NCBI GenBank assembly: GCA_016235595.1
Contig: JACRJX010000034.1
Span: 1 to 53,949, forward strand
Source of the DNA: Verrucomicrobiota bacterium
Lineage (GTDB): Bacteria > Verrucomicrobiota > Verrucomicrobiia > CAIQCK01
Reading direction: 5' to 3'
Length of the DNA: 53,949 bases
The position numbers and the translations under genes were made by a program. This document shows, in pieces, positions 1-6,428 of the stretch. The first letter of the stretch is position 1. The number at the start of each line of letters is the position of its first letter. Below the pieces are notes generated by a model. It made no database searches, was not told the origin of the DNA, and saw only the letters and a list, made by a program, of their open reading frames with translations.

Positions 1-72
1 CGGCGGCGGCGGCGGCGGCGGCGGAGGCGTCGGCGGCGGAGGCGTCGGCGGCGGCGGCGGCGTCGGCGGCCC
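1..72. repeat. CGG/GCC trinucleotide repeat
   Basis: Almost perfect CGG triplets are interrupted by GGAGGCGTCGG variants. On the minus strand they encode an alanine-rich tail with Asp and Ser interruptions in the Imm5-like protein. The repeat sits at the window edge, so its full length cannot be seen. Confidence 0.85.
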
Positions 73-391
73 GCCTGTTCTCTTCAGTCGGAGATTTTAG
101 AAATTCACGCGCCGCCTCGACGGCGGCGCGTGGTCTGTTGTCTCCTGGATAACGCTTCTCGTAGATCGGCAGCGCGTGCTCGGCGCACGCGACTGCTATG
201 CGCACCCACTGCTCTTTGGTAACGTCCATCTTTCTCCGGGCGTACCAGATTAGCCAGTCACCGCGGTTGCAGGCACTCCAAGCCTCGGCGATGGTTTTGA
301 ATGTCTTCGCAAATGCGACACCTTCAGCGCACGCGGTTGAAGGGAGGTGGTCTGCTGCGGTTTTCCTATCGGTAGCTTTAACGGCGTTCAT
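1..391 (-). CDS. Imm5-like putative immunity protein, C-terminus cut by window edge
   Basis: Reading from an ATG at 391 on the minus strand there is an open frame of 130 codons that does not stop before the window edge. Features typical of the Imm5-like 'putative immunity protein' family are 'GDWLIWYARR' near residue 45, then 'WVRIAVACAEHALPIYEKR' and 'NRPRAAVEAAREFL'. The frame then passes into an Ala/Asp/Ser tail encoded by the GCC-rich repeat; such alanine-repeat tails are common in this family. It begins 19 bp after the transposase stop and appears to belong to the same leftward early operon. A purine-rich AAAGAAAG stretch lies upstream of the ATG. The family is recalled from phages and polymorphic-toxin loci; whether this copy protects against anything is unknown. 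Confidence 0.7.
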   Translation of the reverse strand, partial: MNAVKATDRKTAADHLPSTACAEGVAFAKTFKTIAEAWSACNRGDWLIWYARRKMDVTKEQWVRIAVACAEHALPIYEKRYPGDNRPRAAVEAAREFLKSPTEENRRAADAAAAADASAADASAAAAAAA

Positions 392-410
392 GGTAGCTTT
401 CTTTCGTTGT

Positions 411-2678
411 TTACGTTTCGAGCAGTTCGCCGCGCTCGCGGGCTTCGGCCTCACGCTGCGCGATGAGTTTGGCCGCGGCCTCGCGGTCAAAAGTGGCGAG
501 AGGAACGGCTGAAGAAACCGGTAACTGTGGATGGCGAGGGACATCCGTGGAATCAGCCGGTGCCGTTCCTCTCATTGAAAATTGCAGCGGGGCGACCGGG
601 TCAACAGGCCGTTGACGGATCGTTAGATCTTGGCCCTCTCCGGTCTCCGCCGCAGAAGAATTGGAGTCTTGGAGTGATGGAGTATTGGAAGCGATTTGCG
701 CCCGCGCGCTGGCGCCGCGGCCATCCTGCCAGCGCGCCTCCATCGCCGCGGTCTTGCGGCGGGTGGCGATCTCCGACGGCAACTGCCGGCTGGGGCAATG
801 CGGCGCAATCTGCGCGTAGATGGTCATCACGGCGCCGGCGTAGAGCCGCCGCGCTTCGTGGCCATCCATCTCGCCTTCCAGGAACATCCCCTTGCGGCTG
901 AAGTATTCAGCCTCGCCGAGATGACGGCCGTCCAGATCGTGGATCTGCGCGGGTGACTCGAAGTCCTCGCGGTCGAAATAGACAATGACCTGTTGTGAAT
1001 CGCGCTCCGCGAACAGCGACGGGTTCTGGTAAAAGTAGCTGATCCGCCGCCCCGTCGTTTCATCCATGCGCGACGGTTTCACCCATCCCTGGGTGATCTT
1101 GCAGAGGCTCCAGTCGCGCCGGAACAAATACCGCTGGTCCTCGGGCAACCGCAGCAGATCGCCATGCTCGGCCATCGCATCGGTCCAAACCTGTTCGGGC
1201 TTGCCGTAGAAAACCTCGCCCTCGATGCGCTCGCCCGCGTAATAGGTCATCAGGTCCCGCAGCCGCGAGGCCATCTCGTCACCACGCAGGAAGTGCAGTC
1301 GTGGATCTTCCACGCCGCGCTTGCACGCCTCGAAAATCTTCTTCGCCTTCTCGAACGGCCGCCGCATCTGGTCGCGTCCCAGGCATCCCCAGAGCGTGCC
1401 CTCCAGTTTTTGGCTGCGATTGAAGAACGCCTCGATGCTCTTGCTCTTCGGCAGATACGAGGTCCATGTCTTCAATGTTTTGCCAAGCAGCCGCGCTCGC
1501 AGCTCCGGATTTGTCAGTCGCTCTTCGTGCCACGGCAACACGTTCGTTGGCAGCATCCGCAGGCCGCCCACGCGCTGCGTGTGGCTGGCCTCGCCGCTGG
1601 CGTATTCCACCTTCGCCCCCGCGACCAGCGTCGCTTCCCAGGAGCCGCGCTCCAGTTGCACGCCGAGGCGCGGCAGACCGAAATGGTCGAACACGTAGCC
1701 GAACAGCGCCCAGATGTCGGCGGCGCGATAGCTGGATTTCTCACGAGCGATCAGCGCGAACGCCAGCGGCTGTTGCGACGCGACGTCGATGACCGGCAGG
1801 AATTGTCCCTGGAGCACCTTGCATCCGAACGGATATTCCTTCGACTCAGGCCACGGAACCCACCACGCCCAGATCGGCGTCGTGTCGTCGCTGGTGAACA
1901 CGTCGCCGGGCAGGATGTCGAGACGGCGCGGCGTCCACACGCGCAACGAAAACTGGCGATGACCACGATGCGCGGCGTTGAGGATCGGTGTTGGTTTCAC
2001 GAGATGAAGAAGTGATTTCGAGATGGAGTGTTTCGAGCGACGCCCCTCGCCCACTGCCGCAAAGTAGTCACGCACCGGCAGCGGCGCATCCAGGCGGACC
2101 GTGCCCGCGGCCGTCTTGATCTCGCCGCCGATCCGCGCGAACTGCCGCCACGCCGCGCCCGCGCTGCCGTCCAGATCCAAAGCCAGCGCACGCACGGCCG
2201 TAAGGGTCAGCTCCCACGCGGCCTCGCCGCAGGCCTTCCGCAGCTTCTCCGCGACGCTATCGCGGCCCGACCGCCGGCAGCCGTCCACCAGTCCGGCAAA
2301 CCCTTCCTTCTCATAGCGAGCCGTCCAGCGCTTCAGCGAGACGAGTGGCAAACCCATCGCCCGCGCTGCCCGCTTCAGTGATTCCCCGCCTGCCACGCGA
2401 CTTTTGAAATCCAACACAGCCGCCTCACGCCTCCGAGCCTTGTCTAGGGACGCGACGGAAGACGGAGCCTGGGAGACGGTCTTTGGTCTTTGGTCGGAAT
2501 CTTTCGCGGCGGTTTCTGATCGCCGATCTGGCGTGGCTGAAAGGAAGGCCACGGGCGCGCGGTGATTCATGGGGCCTACACTGCCCTGCGACGGATCTCC
2601 CGCCGCAACACTCCGCTCGCTGCCAGATCGGCGGTCAGAAACCGCCGCCGTTTGTAAATTGAGGCATCGGTCGTTCAT
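411..2678 (-). CDS. Mu-type DDE transposase (MuA-like)
   Basis: This 755-residue protein carries out phage integration and replicative transposition. The start at 2678 is chosen because its ATG overlaps the upstream stop (ATGA); the 29 codons available further upstream are a shadow of the preceding gene. Residues about 1-80 are a low-complexity linker partly encoded by an inverted-repeat element. An HTH follows near 95-140 ('RAMGLPLVSLKRWTARY'). The RNase H-like rve core contains 'GDVFTSDDTTPIW' and 'FLPVIDVASQQ', carrying two catalytic Asp, and 'KSKSIEAFFNRSQ', carrying the likely catalytic Glu. A C-terminal domain with a Ser/Thr/Pro-rich stretch and an Ala/Glu-rich end follows, comparable to the MuB/ClpX-contacting tail of MuA. 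No frameshift is seen in the core. Length is near MuA (663) plus linkers. Confidence 0.9.
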   Translation of the reverse strand: MNDRCLNLQTAAVSDRRSGSERSVAAGDPSQGSVGPMNHRAPVAFLSATPDRRSETAAKDSDQRPKTVSQAPSSVASLDKARRREAAVLDFKSRVAGGESLKRAARAMGLPLVSLKRWTARYEKEGFAGLVDGCRRSGRDSVAEKLRKACGEAAWELTLTAVRALALDLDGSAGAAWRQFARIGGEIKTAAGTVRLDAPLPVRDYFAAVGEGRRSKHSISKSLLHLVKPTPILNAAHRGHRQFSLRVWTPRRLDILPGDVFTSDDTTPIWAWWVPWPESKEYPFGCKVLQGQFLPVIDVASQQPLAFALIAREKSSYRAADIWALFGYVFDHFGLPRLGVQLERGSWEATLVAGAKVEYASGEASHTQRVGGLRMLPTNVLPWHEERLTNPELRARLLGKTLKTWTSYLPKSKSIEAFFNRSQKLEGTLWGCLGRDQMRRPFEKAKKIFEACKRGVEDPRLHFLRGDEMASRLRDLMTYYAGERIEGEVFYGKPEQVWTDAMAEHGDLLRLPEDQRYLFRRDWSLCKITQGWVKPSRMDETTGRRISYFYQNPSLFAERDSQQVIVYFDREDFESPAQIHDLDGRHLGEAEYFSRKGMFLEGEMDGHEARRLYAGAVMTIYAQIAPHCPSRQLPSEIATRRKTAAMEARWQDGRGASARAQIASNTPSLQDSNSSAAETGEGQDLTIRQRPVDPVAPLQFSMRGTAPADSTDVPRHPQLPVSSAVPLATFDREAAAKLIAQREAEARERGELLET
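661..692. repeat. 8-bp microrepeat (TTGGAGTN-type), four units
   Basis: Four consecutive octads read TTGGAGTC, TTGGAGTG, ATGGAGTA and TTGGAAGC on the plus strand. They lie in the transposase coding sequence and encode the 'SNTPSLQDSNSS' stretch of its C-terminal tail. The same octad pattern recurs at 4394-4425. Confidence 0.8.
2478..2505. repeat. 7-bp microrepeat (GGTCTTT-type), about four units
   Basis: The plus strand reads GGTCTTT, GGTCTTT, GGTCGGA, ATCTTTC in register. It lies inside the N-terminal linker of the transposase and directly abuts the inverted-repeat element. It resembles the heptads at 6977-7032 and 8151-8192. Confidence 0.65.
2506..2648. repeat. 143-bp element with 27-bp inverted terminal arms inside the transposase gene
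   Basis: The arm at 2506-2532 and the reverse complement of 2622-2648 agree at 26 of 27 positions; both contain GGCGGTTTCTGA followed by CGCCGATCTGGC. The interior is 89 bp. The element stays in frame and gives the transposase two related peptides, 'SDRRSGSE' and 'PDRRSETA'. It could be a palindromic MITE- or REP-like insertion or a large hairpin near the 5' end of the transposase message. Confidence 0.75.
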
Positions 2679-2947
2679 TGGTGCCGATCGATTGGCAAGG
2701 CCTGGGATTTCTTCTTCCGGCCGCTGCGATGTTGCCGGCCAAGCAAGCCGGCGAGACCGTCGCACCGATAACGCCGGGTCCAGCGCCGCAACGTCACAAG
2801 CGGTATTCCGAGTTCCGCCGCCGCTGATCCGTCGCTCGCGCCAGCTGCCAACTTGTCTTGAAAATCCTCAACCACTTTGAACCGCTCGACGGCCTTGATC
2901 ATTTGGCCGGGCGATTGAACCAACAGCGGAAAACCCTGAGATTTCAT
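2675..2947 (-). CDS. Small HTH protein resembling the transposase HTH
   Basis: A 90-residue protein coupled by ATGA overlaps to the ParB-like gene upstream and to the transposase downstream. Its centre, 'AAELGIPLVTLRRWTRRY' followed by 'CDGLAGLLGRQHRSGRKKK', closely parallels the transposase segment 'RAMGLPLVSLKRWTARY' followed by 'EGFAGLVDGCRRSGRD'. It is therefore probably a DNA-binding subdomain of the MuA type encoded as a separate polypeptide. MuA itself carries two tandem end-binding subdomains (Ibeta and Igamma) in one chain. A former fusion split by mutation is an alternative, but the exact ATGA junction suggests a stable arrangement. No catalytic motif is present. Confidence 0.75.
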   Translation of the reverse strand: MKSQGFPLLVQSPGQMIKAVERFKVVEDFQDKLAAGASDGSAAAELGIPLVTLRRWTRRYRCDGLAGLLGRQHRSGRKKKSQALPIDRHQ

Positions 2948-3807
2948 CGTCCGGCCTCCCGGCGTTCGCGCAGTTTCTTTTCAAGGCGCTTGGCCACGTC
3001 GTCTGGAAACGCCTCCACGAGTTTGGTTGTGACGGCCTCGATCACCTCGGCCCGCGCAGATGCGCTGCGGAGTTTCGGCCAGAACTTCGTCCAGCGGTGC
3101 ACGCCTGCGTCCACCCACTGGTAAAAGTTCTCCTCGATGTTCGCCCTCGCGTCCACGCGACCGGTGTTGTTTTCAGCAAACCGACCATCCACGTAAGCCA
3201 TGATGTTCCAGAGCGACTTCTCGCCTGATAAGATCAACGGCTCATATTCGGCAACCACCTCCGGGTGCTCCTCGAACCGTTTCAGCACGTAGATTGCCTG
3301 GTCCCACCGATCCTTGCTAAAGCCATGAAGCGCCGACATCCGGTCCCGGGACTTACCCTTTTCTGAAATAATGTCCGAATTTTCGGACATTATTTTTTCA
3401 CTGAAATCACGGACGTTTTTGAGCGTCGGCCTTCCCGGAAGCCGTTTGTGCGCGCCTTCCAGTTTTGCGGTTGTGTAGGCCCTCGCCGAGCCGGTGTAGT
3501 GGCGGCGATCGAACAGCCGCGCGACGGCAAAGTCCAATGCCTCGCGGTCGTTGGCGAAGTGCTTCTGGACTATTGGAACAGTGTCCTTGTTTTCCGCGCG
3601 TGCGGCCTTCACGCGGTGGCGGCCGTCCACGATGTTACCGTCCTGGTCGAGTGTGATCTCATCCCGGACGCCATCGGCCCTTACGCTTGCGAGCAGCTTT
3701 AGAAACTGCGGGTCGTCGTCGGCCAGCATCGGCAGCACGTTGACGCACGGTCTCACGTGCAGCGTTTTGGGGTCTCTGACTTCTGGTTGCGTAGTGGATT
3801 GATTCAT
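2944..3807 (-). CDS. ParB/sulfiredoxin-fold N-terminal domain protein
   Basis: The 287-residue protein begins with a ParB/Srx-type domain at about residues 15-110, seen in 'RADGVRDEITLDQDG' and 'IVDGRHRVKAARAEN', where the GRHR motif is the family's CTP/ATP-contacting signature. The middle has an HTH-like stretch around 'RLPGRPTLKNVRDFSEKI', and the C-terminus is Lys/Arg/Glu rich. The ATG at 3807 has a good GAAAGGA ribosome binding site, the best in this operon, so it may be an independent translation entry point. ParB-like nucleases and regulators occur in many Mu-like early regions; the exact role here is unknown. It could help control transposition in place of, or together with, a MuB-like factor. 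Confidence 0.8.
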   Translation of the reverse strand: MNQSTTQPEVRDPKTLHVRPCVNVLPMLADDDPQFLKLLASVRADGVRDEITLDQDGNIVDGRHRVKAARAENKDTVPIVQKHFANDREALDFAVARLFDRRHYTGSARAYTTAKLEGAHKRLPGRPTLKNVRDFSEKIMSENSDIISEKGKSRDRMSALHGFSKDRWDQAIYVLKRFEEHPEVVAEYEPLILSGEKSLWNIMAYVDGRFAENNTGRVDARANIEENFYQWVDAGVHRWTKFWPKLRSASARAEVIEAVTTKLVEAFPDDVAKRLEKKLRERREAGR

Positions 3808-3836
3808 ATGTGTTGTGTCCTTTCGGTGATTGGGGT

Positions 3837-4190
3837 TTATGACTCGCCGGCCACGAGGCGCAGCGTGGTCAGGATTTTGTCGGAGATCCTTGAGATGGAC
3901 TTGGCGATCTCCGGAGGCACTGACGCGGCGTTCATCCAGCGCGCCCAGCGGTCAATCCATGCGCTCACAGCGGCGTCAAATTCGGCGGCGATCTTCAATG
4001 TCTTGCGCTGGGCCTCGGAATCCGTCAGAAGACCGCTCTCCTTCAGCGTGGTCTCCAGTCGTTCCAGTTCGATCCGCGCCACATTGCACAAGCTCTCGAT
4101 CTGGAATCGCAGCCAGAGTTCTGACTCGCACATCTCCGGCCCCCGTCCCCGGTTATTGGTCTTCGGCATTCCGTGTGTAATGATGCTCAT
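3837..4190 (-). CDS. Hypothetical phage early protein, helical
   Basis: A 117-residue protein of unknown function. The start ATG at 4190 overlaps nothing upstream except the stop of the next early gene (ATGA at 4187-4190), which supports it as a real coupled gene. The sequence looks mostly alpha-helical with acidic and basic residues mixed ('ARIELERLETTLKES', 'SISRISDKILTTLRL') and a conserved-looking 'AWIDRWARWMN' segment. No membrane segment, signal peptide or recognisable motif is present. The 29-bp gap to the ParB-like gene contains that gene's ribosome binding site. Confidence 0.6.
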   Translation of the reverse strand: MSIITHGMPKTNNRGRGPEMCESELWLRFQIESLCNVARIELERLETTLKESGLLTDSEAQRKTLKIAAEFDAAVSAWIDRWARWMNAASVPPEIAKSISRISDKILTTLRLVAGES

Positions 4191-4375
4191 GACTTCCGCT
4201 TCCTTTCTTCCGTCTCCGTTCGTTCCTGGAACAACTCGCAGTGACAGCCAGCCTCACGGCATCCCTCGCAGAATCTGACGTGTTTGAATTGCTGGTGTCC
4301 GCACTCGCAGTAGCGCATCAGCGGCGCCGCAACTCGCGGCAGGTTCGGCACAGTGAAAAGTTGCGTGGGTTTCAT
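4187..4375 (-). CDS. Small cysteine-rich (zinc-ribbon-like) early protein
   Basis: A 62-residue protein. The start at 4375 forms an ATGA overlap with the preceding gene's stop; the longer upstream frame is only a shadow. It contains 'RYCECGHQQFKHVRFCEGC' and then 'GCHCELFQE', giving several CxC/CxxC pairs able to hold one or two zinc ions, and a charged C-terminus. The function is unknown. It is one of two tiny zinc-ribbon-like products in this operon, which suggests nucleic-acid or protein adaptor roles in early phage development. Confidence 0.65.
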   Translation of the reverse strand: MKPTQLFTVPNLPRVAAPLMRYCECGHQQFKHVRFCEGCREAGCHCELFQERTETEERKRKS

Positions 4376-4665
4376 GGCTCGTTGCCTTGGGGAGGAGTGC
4401 TGGAGTTTTCGAGTGTTGGAGTGGATCGCTGCGCGCGGGTCTCCAGGAGGACGCCCCAGAGGCGTTGCATTATCTGCCACGTTTCTTCCCACCGCTCGGC
4501 GGCGGCGTTGTGCGCTGCGGAGAGGGCTTCCTCTTCCCCGCCGATGTCGTCGAGCGTGTCGTCGCGCTCGATGCGCTCCAGCAGAGCGACCAGCCCGCCC
4601 CAGCGGTTCTTCATCTCGCGGCATTCGCTGATGATCCGCTTCAGTTCGATCTGTTGAGGGGTCAT
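4372..4665 (-). CDS. Hypothetical early protein with octad-encoded Ser/Thr/Pro tail
   Basis: A 97-residue protein starting at the ATG at 4665, which overlaps the stop of the upstream gene (ATGA). The N-terminal two thirds look helical ('QIELKRIISECREMKNRW', 'LVALLERIERDD', 'AAHNAAAERWEETWQIMQR'). The last 20 residues become 'STPTLENSSTPP', encoded by the 8-bp microrepeat at 4394-4425. That tail resembles the 'SNTPSLQDSNSS' piece of the transposase, encoded by the same repeat type. No function is recognisable. Confidence 0.6.
   Translation of the reverse strand: MTPQQIELKRIISECREMKNRWGGLVALLERIERDDTLDDIGGEEEALSAAHNAAAERWEETWQIMQRLWGVLLETRAQRSTPTLENSSTPPQGNEP
4394..4425. repeat. 8-bp microrepeat (GGAGTNNT), four units
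   Basis: Units GGAGTGCT, GGAGTTTT, CGAGTGTT and GGAGTGGA are consecutive and in register. They match the octad type at 661-692 and lie in the 3' end of a coding region. Confidence 0.8.
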
Positions 4666-4829
4666 CGTGATTCCTCCGGCGGCCTCTTCGTTAGATGCCA
4701 CTTGCCGCATTCCTCGCATTTGTATGTGTAGAGTTTCGGAGGCTTGCCCGGCCTGTTCATGATCCTGCACGCAGCGCCCGCAGCCTGTTTCCTGGACCTG
4801 TATCGCTTCTTGCGTGCGCAGGCGCTCAT
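4662..4829 (-). CDS. Small zinc-ribbon-like basic early protein
   Basis: A 55-residue protein. The ATG at 4829 shares its first base with the stop of the preceding gene (TGATG), so re-initiation is likely. The N-terminal half is strongly basic ('ARKKRYRSRKQAAGAACR') and the C-terminal half has 'LYTYKCEECGKWHLTKRP', a half zinc ribbon in which CxxC plus His may bind metal. Such small basic proteins are common in phage early regions; a DNA- or RNA-binding role is inferred only from charge. Confidence 0.65.
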   Translation of the reverse strand: MSACARKKRYRSRKQAAGAACRIMNRPGKPPKLYTYKCEECGKWHLTKRPPEESR

Positions 4830-5257
4830 CAGTTCCCCTCCATCGCTTTGGTCAGCCTGTAACCCAGTAGATGGGCAAGCTTTCCAAGGACCGAGTCGCG
4901 AAATTTCGCATTCTCCTGTTTTCGACGAGTTACCGGGCACGTTGGCTGTTTGGTCAGACAAGGAAAACCGAGTCGAAATGGGTTTCCTCCCAAACGGGCA
5001 GCTTTGGAAACACGGCTGTATCCACCAAGATCGTTGTAAACACGGCGCGATTCATCAACGGCTTGATGCCGAGCCAACCATTTCGGATCAATGTCAACCG
5101 CCTTCGTTATAGCCCGAGAGAATGGATCATTGACATCAACCCATGAGGTCGCGCACTCACGGGTCTTGATCGTGTTCGGCGAGTAACCACACAAGATTGC
5201 CAATTCATCGCAAGAAATCCCGGCACGCTCGCGCACTTCTTTGATCCAAATGCTCAT
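4829..5257 (-). CDS. HTH-containing early protein
   Basis: A 142-residue protein whose ATG at 5257 overlaps the stop of the first early gene (ATGA). The N-terminal 60 residues look like a Cro/C1-type HTH ('VRERAGISCDELAILCGYS' followed by 'PNTIKTRECA'), so it probably binds DNA. The remainder is basic with no clear fold. As the second gene of the early operon it could be a Ner-like or additional regulatory protein. Codon use and GC content are close to the neighbours. Confidence 0.6.
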   Translation of the reverse strand: MSIWIKEVRERAGISCDELAILCGYSPNTIKTRECATSWVDVNDPFSRAITKAVDIDPKWLARHQAVDESRRVYNDLGGYSRVSKAARLGGNPFRLGFPCLTKQPTCPVTRRKQENAKFRDSVLGKLAHLLGYRLTKAMEGN

Positions 5258-5490
5258 CGCGCAAGTTCCCTTCTGAGTGCCTCAAGAATCTCGCGAGAGC
5301 GCCGGTCGGTGCGCGCGCCGTGCAATGCCATGCTGACCTGGCTGCGTGCAAATCCGTGTTCGACCGCCCAGGATTTCAGTGTGGCGTCGCGCTTAGCAAA
5401 TACGTAGCGCACGTAGGCGGGTTCGAGTTTCTGATTGCCAACTCCAGTCTTCGGTGGGATTCTTACGCCATGTTGTGAACTGCGTCTCAT
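5254..5490 (-). CDS. First gene of the leftward early operon, HTH protein (Ner/BcepMu gp16-like)
   Basis: A 78-residue protein. A TTG at 5529 would add 13 codons running through the operator, so the ATG at 5490 is preferred; no strong ribosome binding site is seen. The C-terminal half is a small HTH: 'YVRYVFAKRDATLKSWAVE' then 'HGFARSQVSMALHGA' and an Arg-rich end. Position and size fit the small Ner-like or BcepMu gp16-like regulators that open the lytic operon opposite the repressor. It probably binds near its own promoter; this is inferred from position. Confidence 0.65.
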   Translation of the reverse strand: MRRSSQHGVRIPPKTGVGNQKLEPAYVRYVFAKRDATLKSWAVEHGFARSQVSMALHGARTDRRSREILEALRRELAR

Positions 5491-5502
5491 TGTGAGAAGC
5501 AG

Positions 5503-5547
5503 ACTATAGAAAACTATAGAAGTCGTCAACGATAAAGTTATAGTTTT
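5503..5547. promoter_or_regulatory. Divergent early promoter and repressor operator
   Basis: Two direct copies of CTATAGAA start at 5504 and 5514, one helical turn apart. AAAACTATA (5510-5518) and TATAGTTTT (5539-5547) form a perfect inverted repeat. On the minus strand TTGACG (5529-5524) and TATAGT (5508-5503), 15 bp apart, form a plausible promoter for the early operon that overlaps these sites. This is the expected place for the phage repressor and the Ner-like protein to compete. Confidence 0.7.
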
Positions 5548-5560
5548 ATGCAGTGACCTA

Positions 5561-6208
5561 ATGACACCAGAATCCCACCAATTACCACATGCGGACCGCT
5601 TGCGAGCGCTCCATGCTCGGATGCAGTGCCAGTGGTCTTTGCTCGCGAAGAGGATCGGGGTGAGCGAATCAATGATCTACCAGGTGCTCAAAGGTGCGAG
5701 TGGTTTCAGCGAAAAGGTATTATTCCGATTGGAGCGGTGGGAGAAGGAGTTCGGATGCGCGACTGAACATTCCATCGCGCCGCCGACCAAGACGCGCTTG
5801 GTTCCGGTGGTATCCTATGCGATGGCGGGCAAAGCGGCGGACTACGACGACCTGGCCAACTATCTCGACGAGACGATTGAGACGGACTGCCGCGATCCAA
5901 ACTGTTTTGCCTTGATCATCGAGGGGGACTCGATGGAGCCGGTGATTAGGACAGGGGATCGCGTGGTTGCGATGCCGAACTCCGAGGCGCAGACCGGGGA
6001 CATTGTCGTGGCGCGCCGGCGGGACACGCATGAGGTTTTCGTCAAACTCGTGCACTTCACCGACGCAAACAAACGCGTGAAGTTCACGAGCTACAACCCG
6101 GCTTATCCGCCGATGGAATTTGCCCGCAAAGATTTTCGATTCATCTACCCAGTGCATTCGATGAAGCGGGTGTTCCGCCACGGCGATAACGGACACGCTG
6201 GAAAATAA
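5561..6208 (+). CDS. LexA-like phage repressor with S24 peptidase domain
   Basis: A 215-residue lysogeny repressor. An N-terminal HTH occupies about residues 13-60 ('LLAKRIGVSESMIYQVLKG'). The C-terminal S24/LexA domain carries an Ala-Gly cleavage site (Ala89-Gly90 in 'VVSYAMAGKA'), Ser124 in 'IEGDSMEPVI' and Lys162 in 'EVFVKLVHF', so the autocleavage dyad is complete. It is divergent from the early operon across a 70-bp operator region, as in Mu-like phages whose repressors respond to SOS. No clear ribosome binding site precedes the ATG at 5561, so the message may be nearly leaderless. Induction by RecA is expected from the intact catalytic residues but not shown. Confidence 0.92.
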   Translation: MTPESHQLPHADRLRALHARMQCQWSLLAKRIGVSESMIYQVLKGASGFSEKVLFRLERWEKEFGCATEHSIAPPTKTRLVPVVSYAMAGKAADYDDLANYLDETIETDCRDPNCFALIIEGDSMEPVIRTGDRVVAMPNSEAQTGDIVVARRRDTHEVFVKLVHFTDANKRVKFTSYNPAYPPMEFARKDFRFIYPVHSMKRVFRHGDNGHAGK

Positions 6209-6254
6209 TTATTGCAGTTGACATTCAAACACGGTCAGACGATATTTGCCTGCC

Positions 6255-6428
6255 ATGACACGCGGAGGAAAAAGACGAGGAGCAGGAAGGCCACCAAGCG
6301 GCAATGTGCAATGGACGGTTCGCATCAAACCCGCCACGCGCGATGCCATCATCCGCGAGGCTCGCAAGCGCGAGCTCCCCATCCCCGGTGCCGTGTTGGA
6401 CCAAGATTACGGAGTCAAGAAATCATGA
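6255..6428 (+). CDS. Small basic protein with AT-hook-like N-terminus
   Basis: A 57-residue protein starting at the ATG at 6255 behind a weak site. It opens with 'TRGGKRRGAGRPPSG', a GRP-containing basic motif seen in many phage and plasmid regulators, followed by 'QWTVRIKPATRDAIIREA', which could form a ribbon-helix-helix-like or short helical segment. DNA binding is likely. The stop overlaps the next start by ATGA, so the two are translationally coupled. Confidence 0.65.
   Translation: MTRGGKRRGAGRPPSGNVQWTVRIKPATRDAIIREARKRELPIPGAVLDQDYGVKKS

Noticed and set aside
1..72. Triplet repeat as assembly artefact only
   Set aside because: The repeat keeps the reading frame of an Imm5-like protein, a family known for alanine-repeat tails, so it is probably real, although its length at the contig edge is uncertain.
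1164..2015. 283-codon plus-strand frame inside the transposase
   Set aside because: It is antisense to the DDE core of the transposase and has no recognisable features.
5561..6208. Chromosomal LexA
   Set aside because: The position opposite an early phage operon and the N-terminal HTH fit a phage repressor better than LexA.
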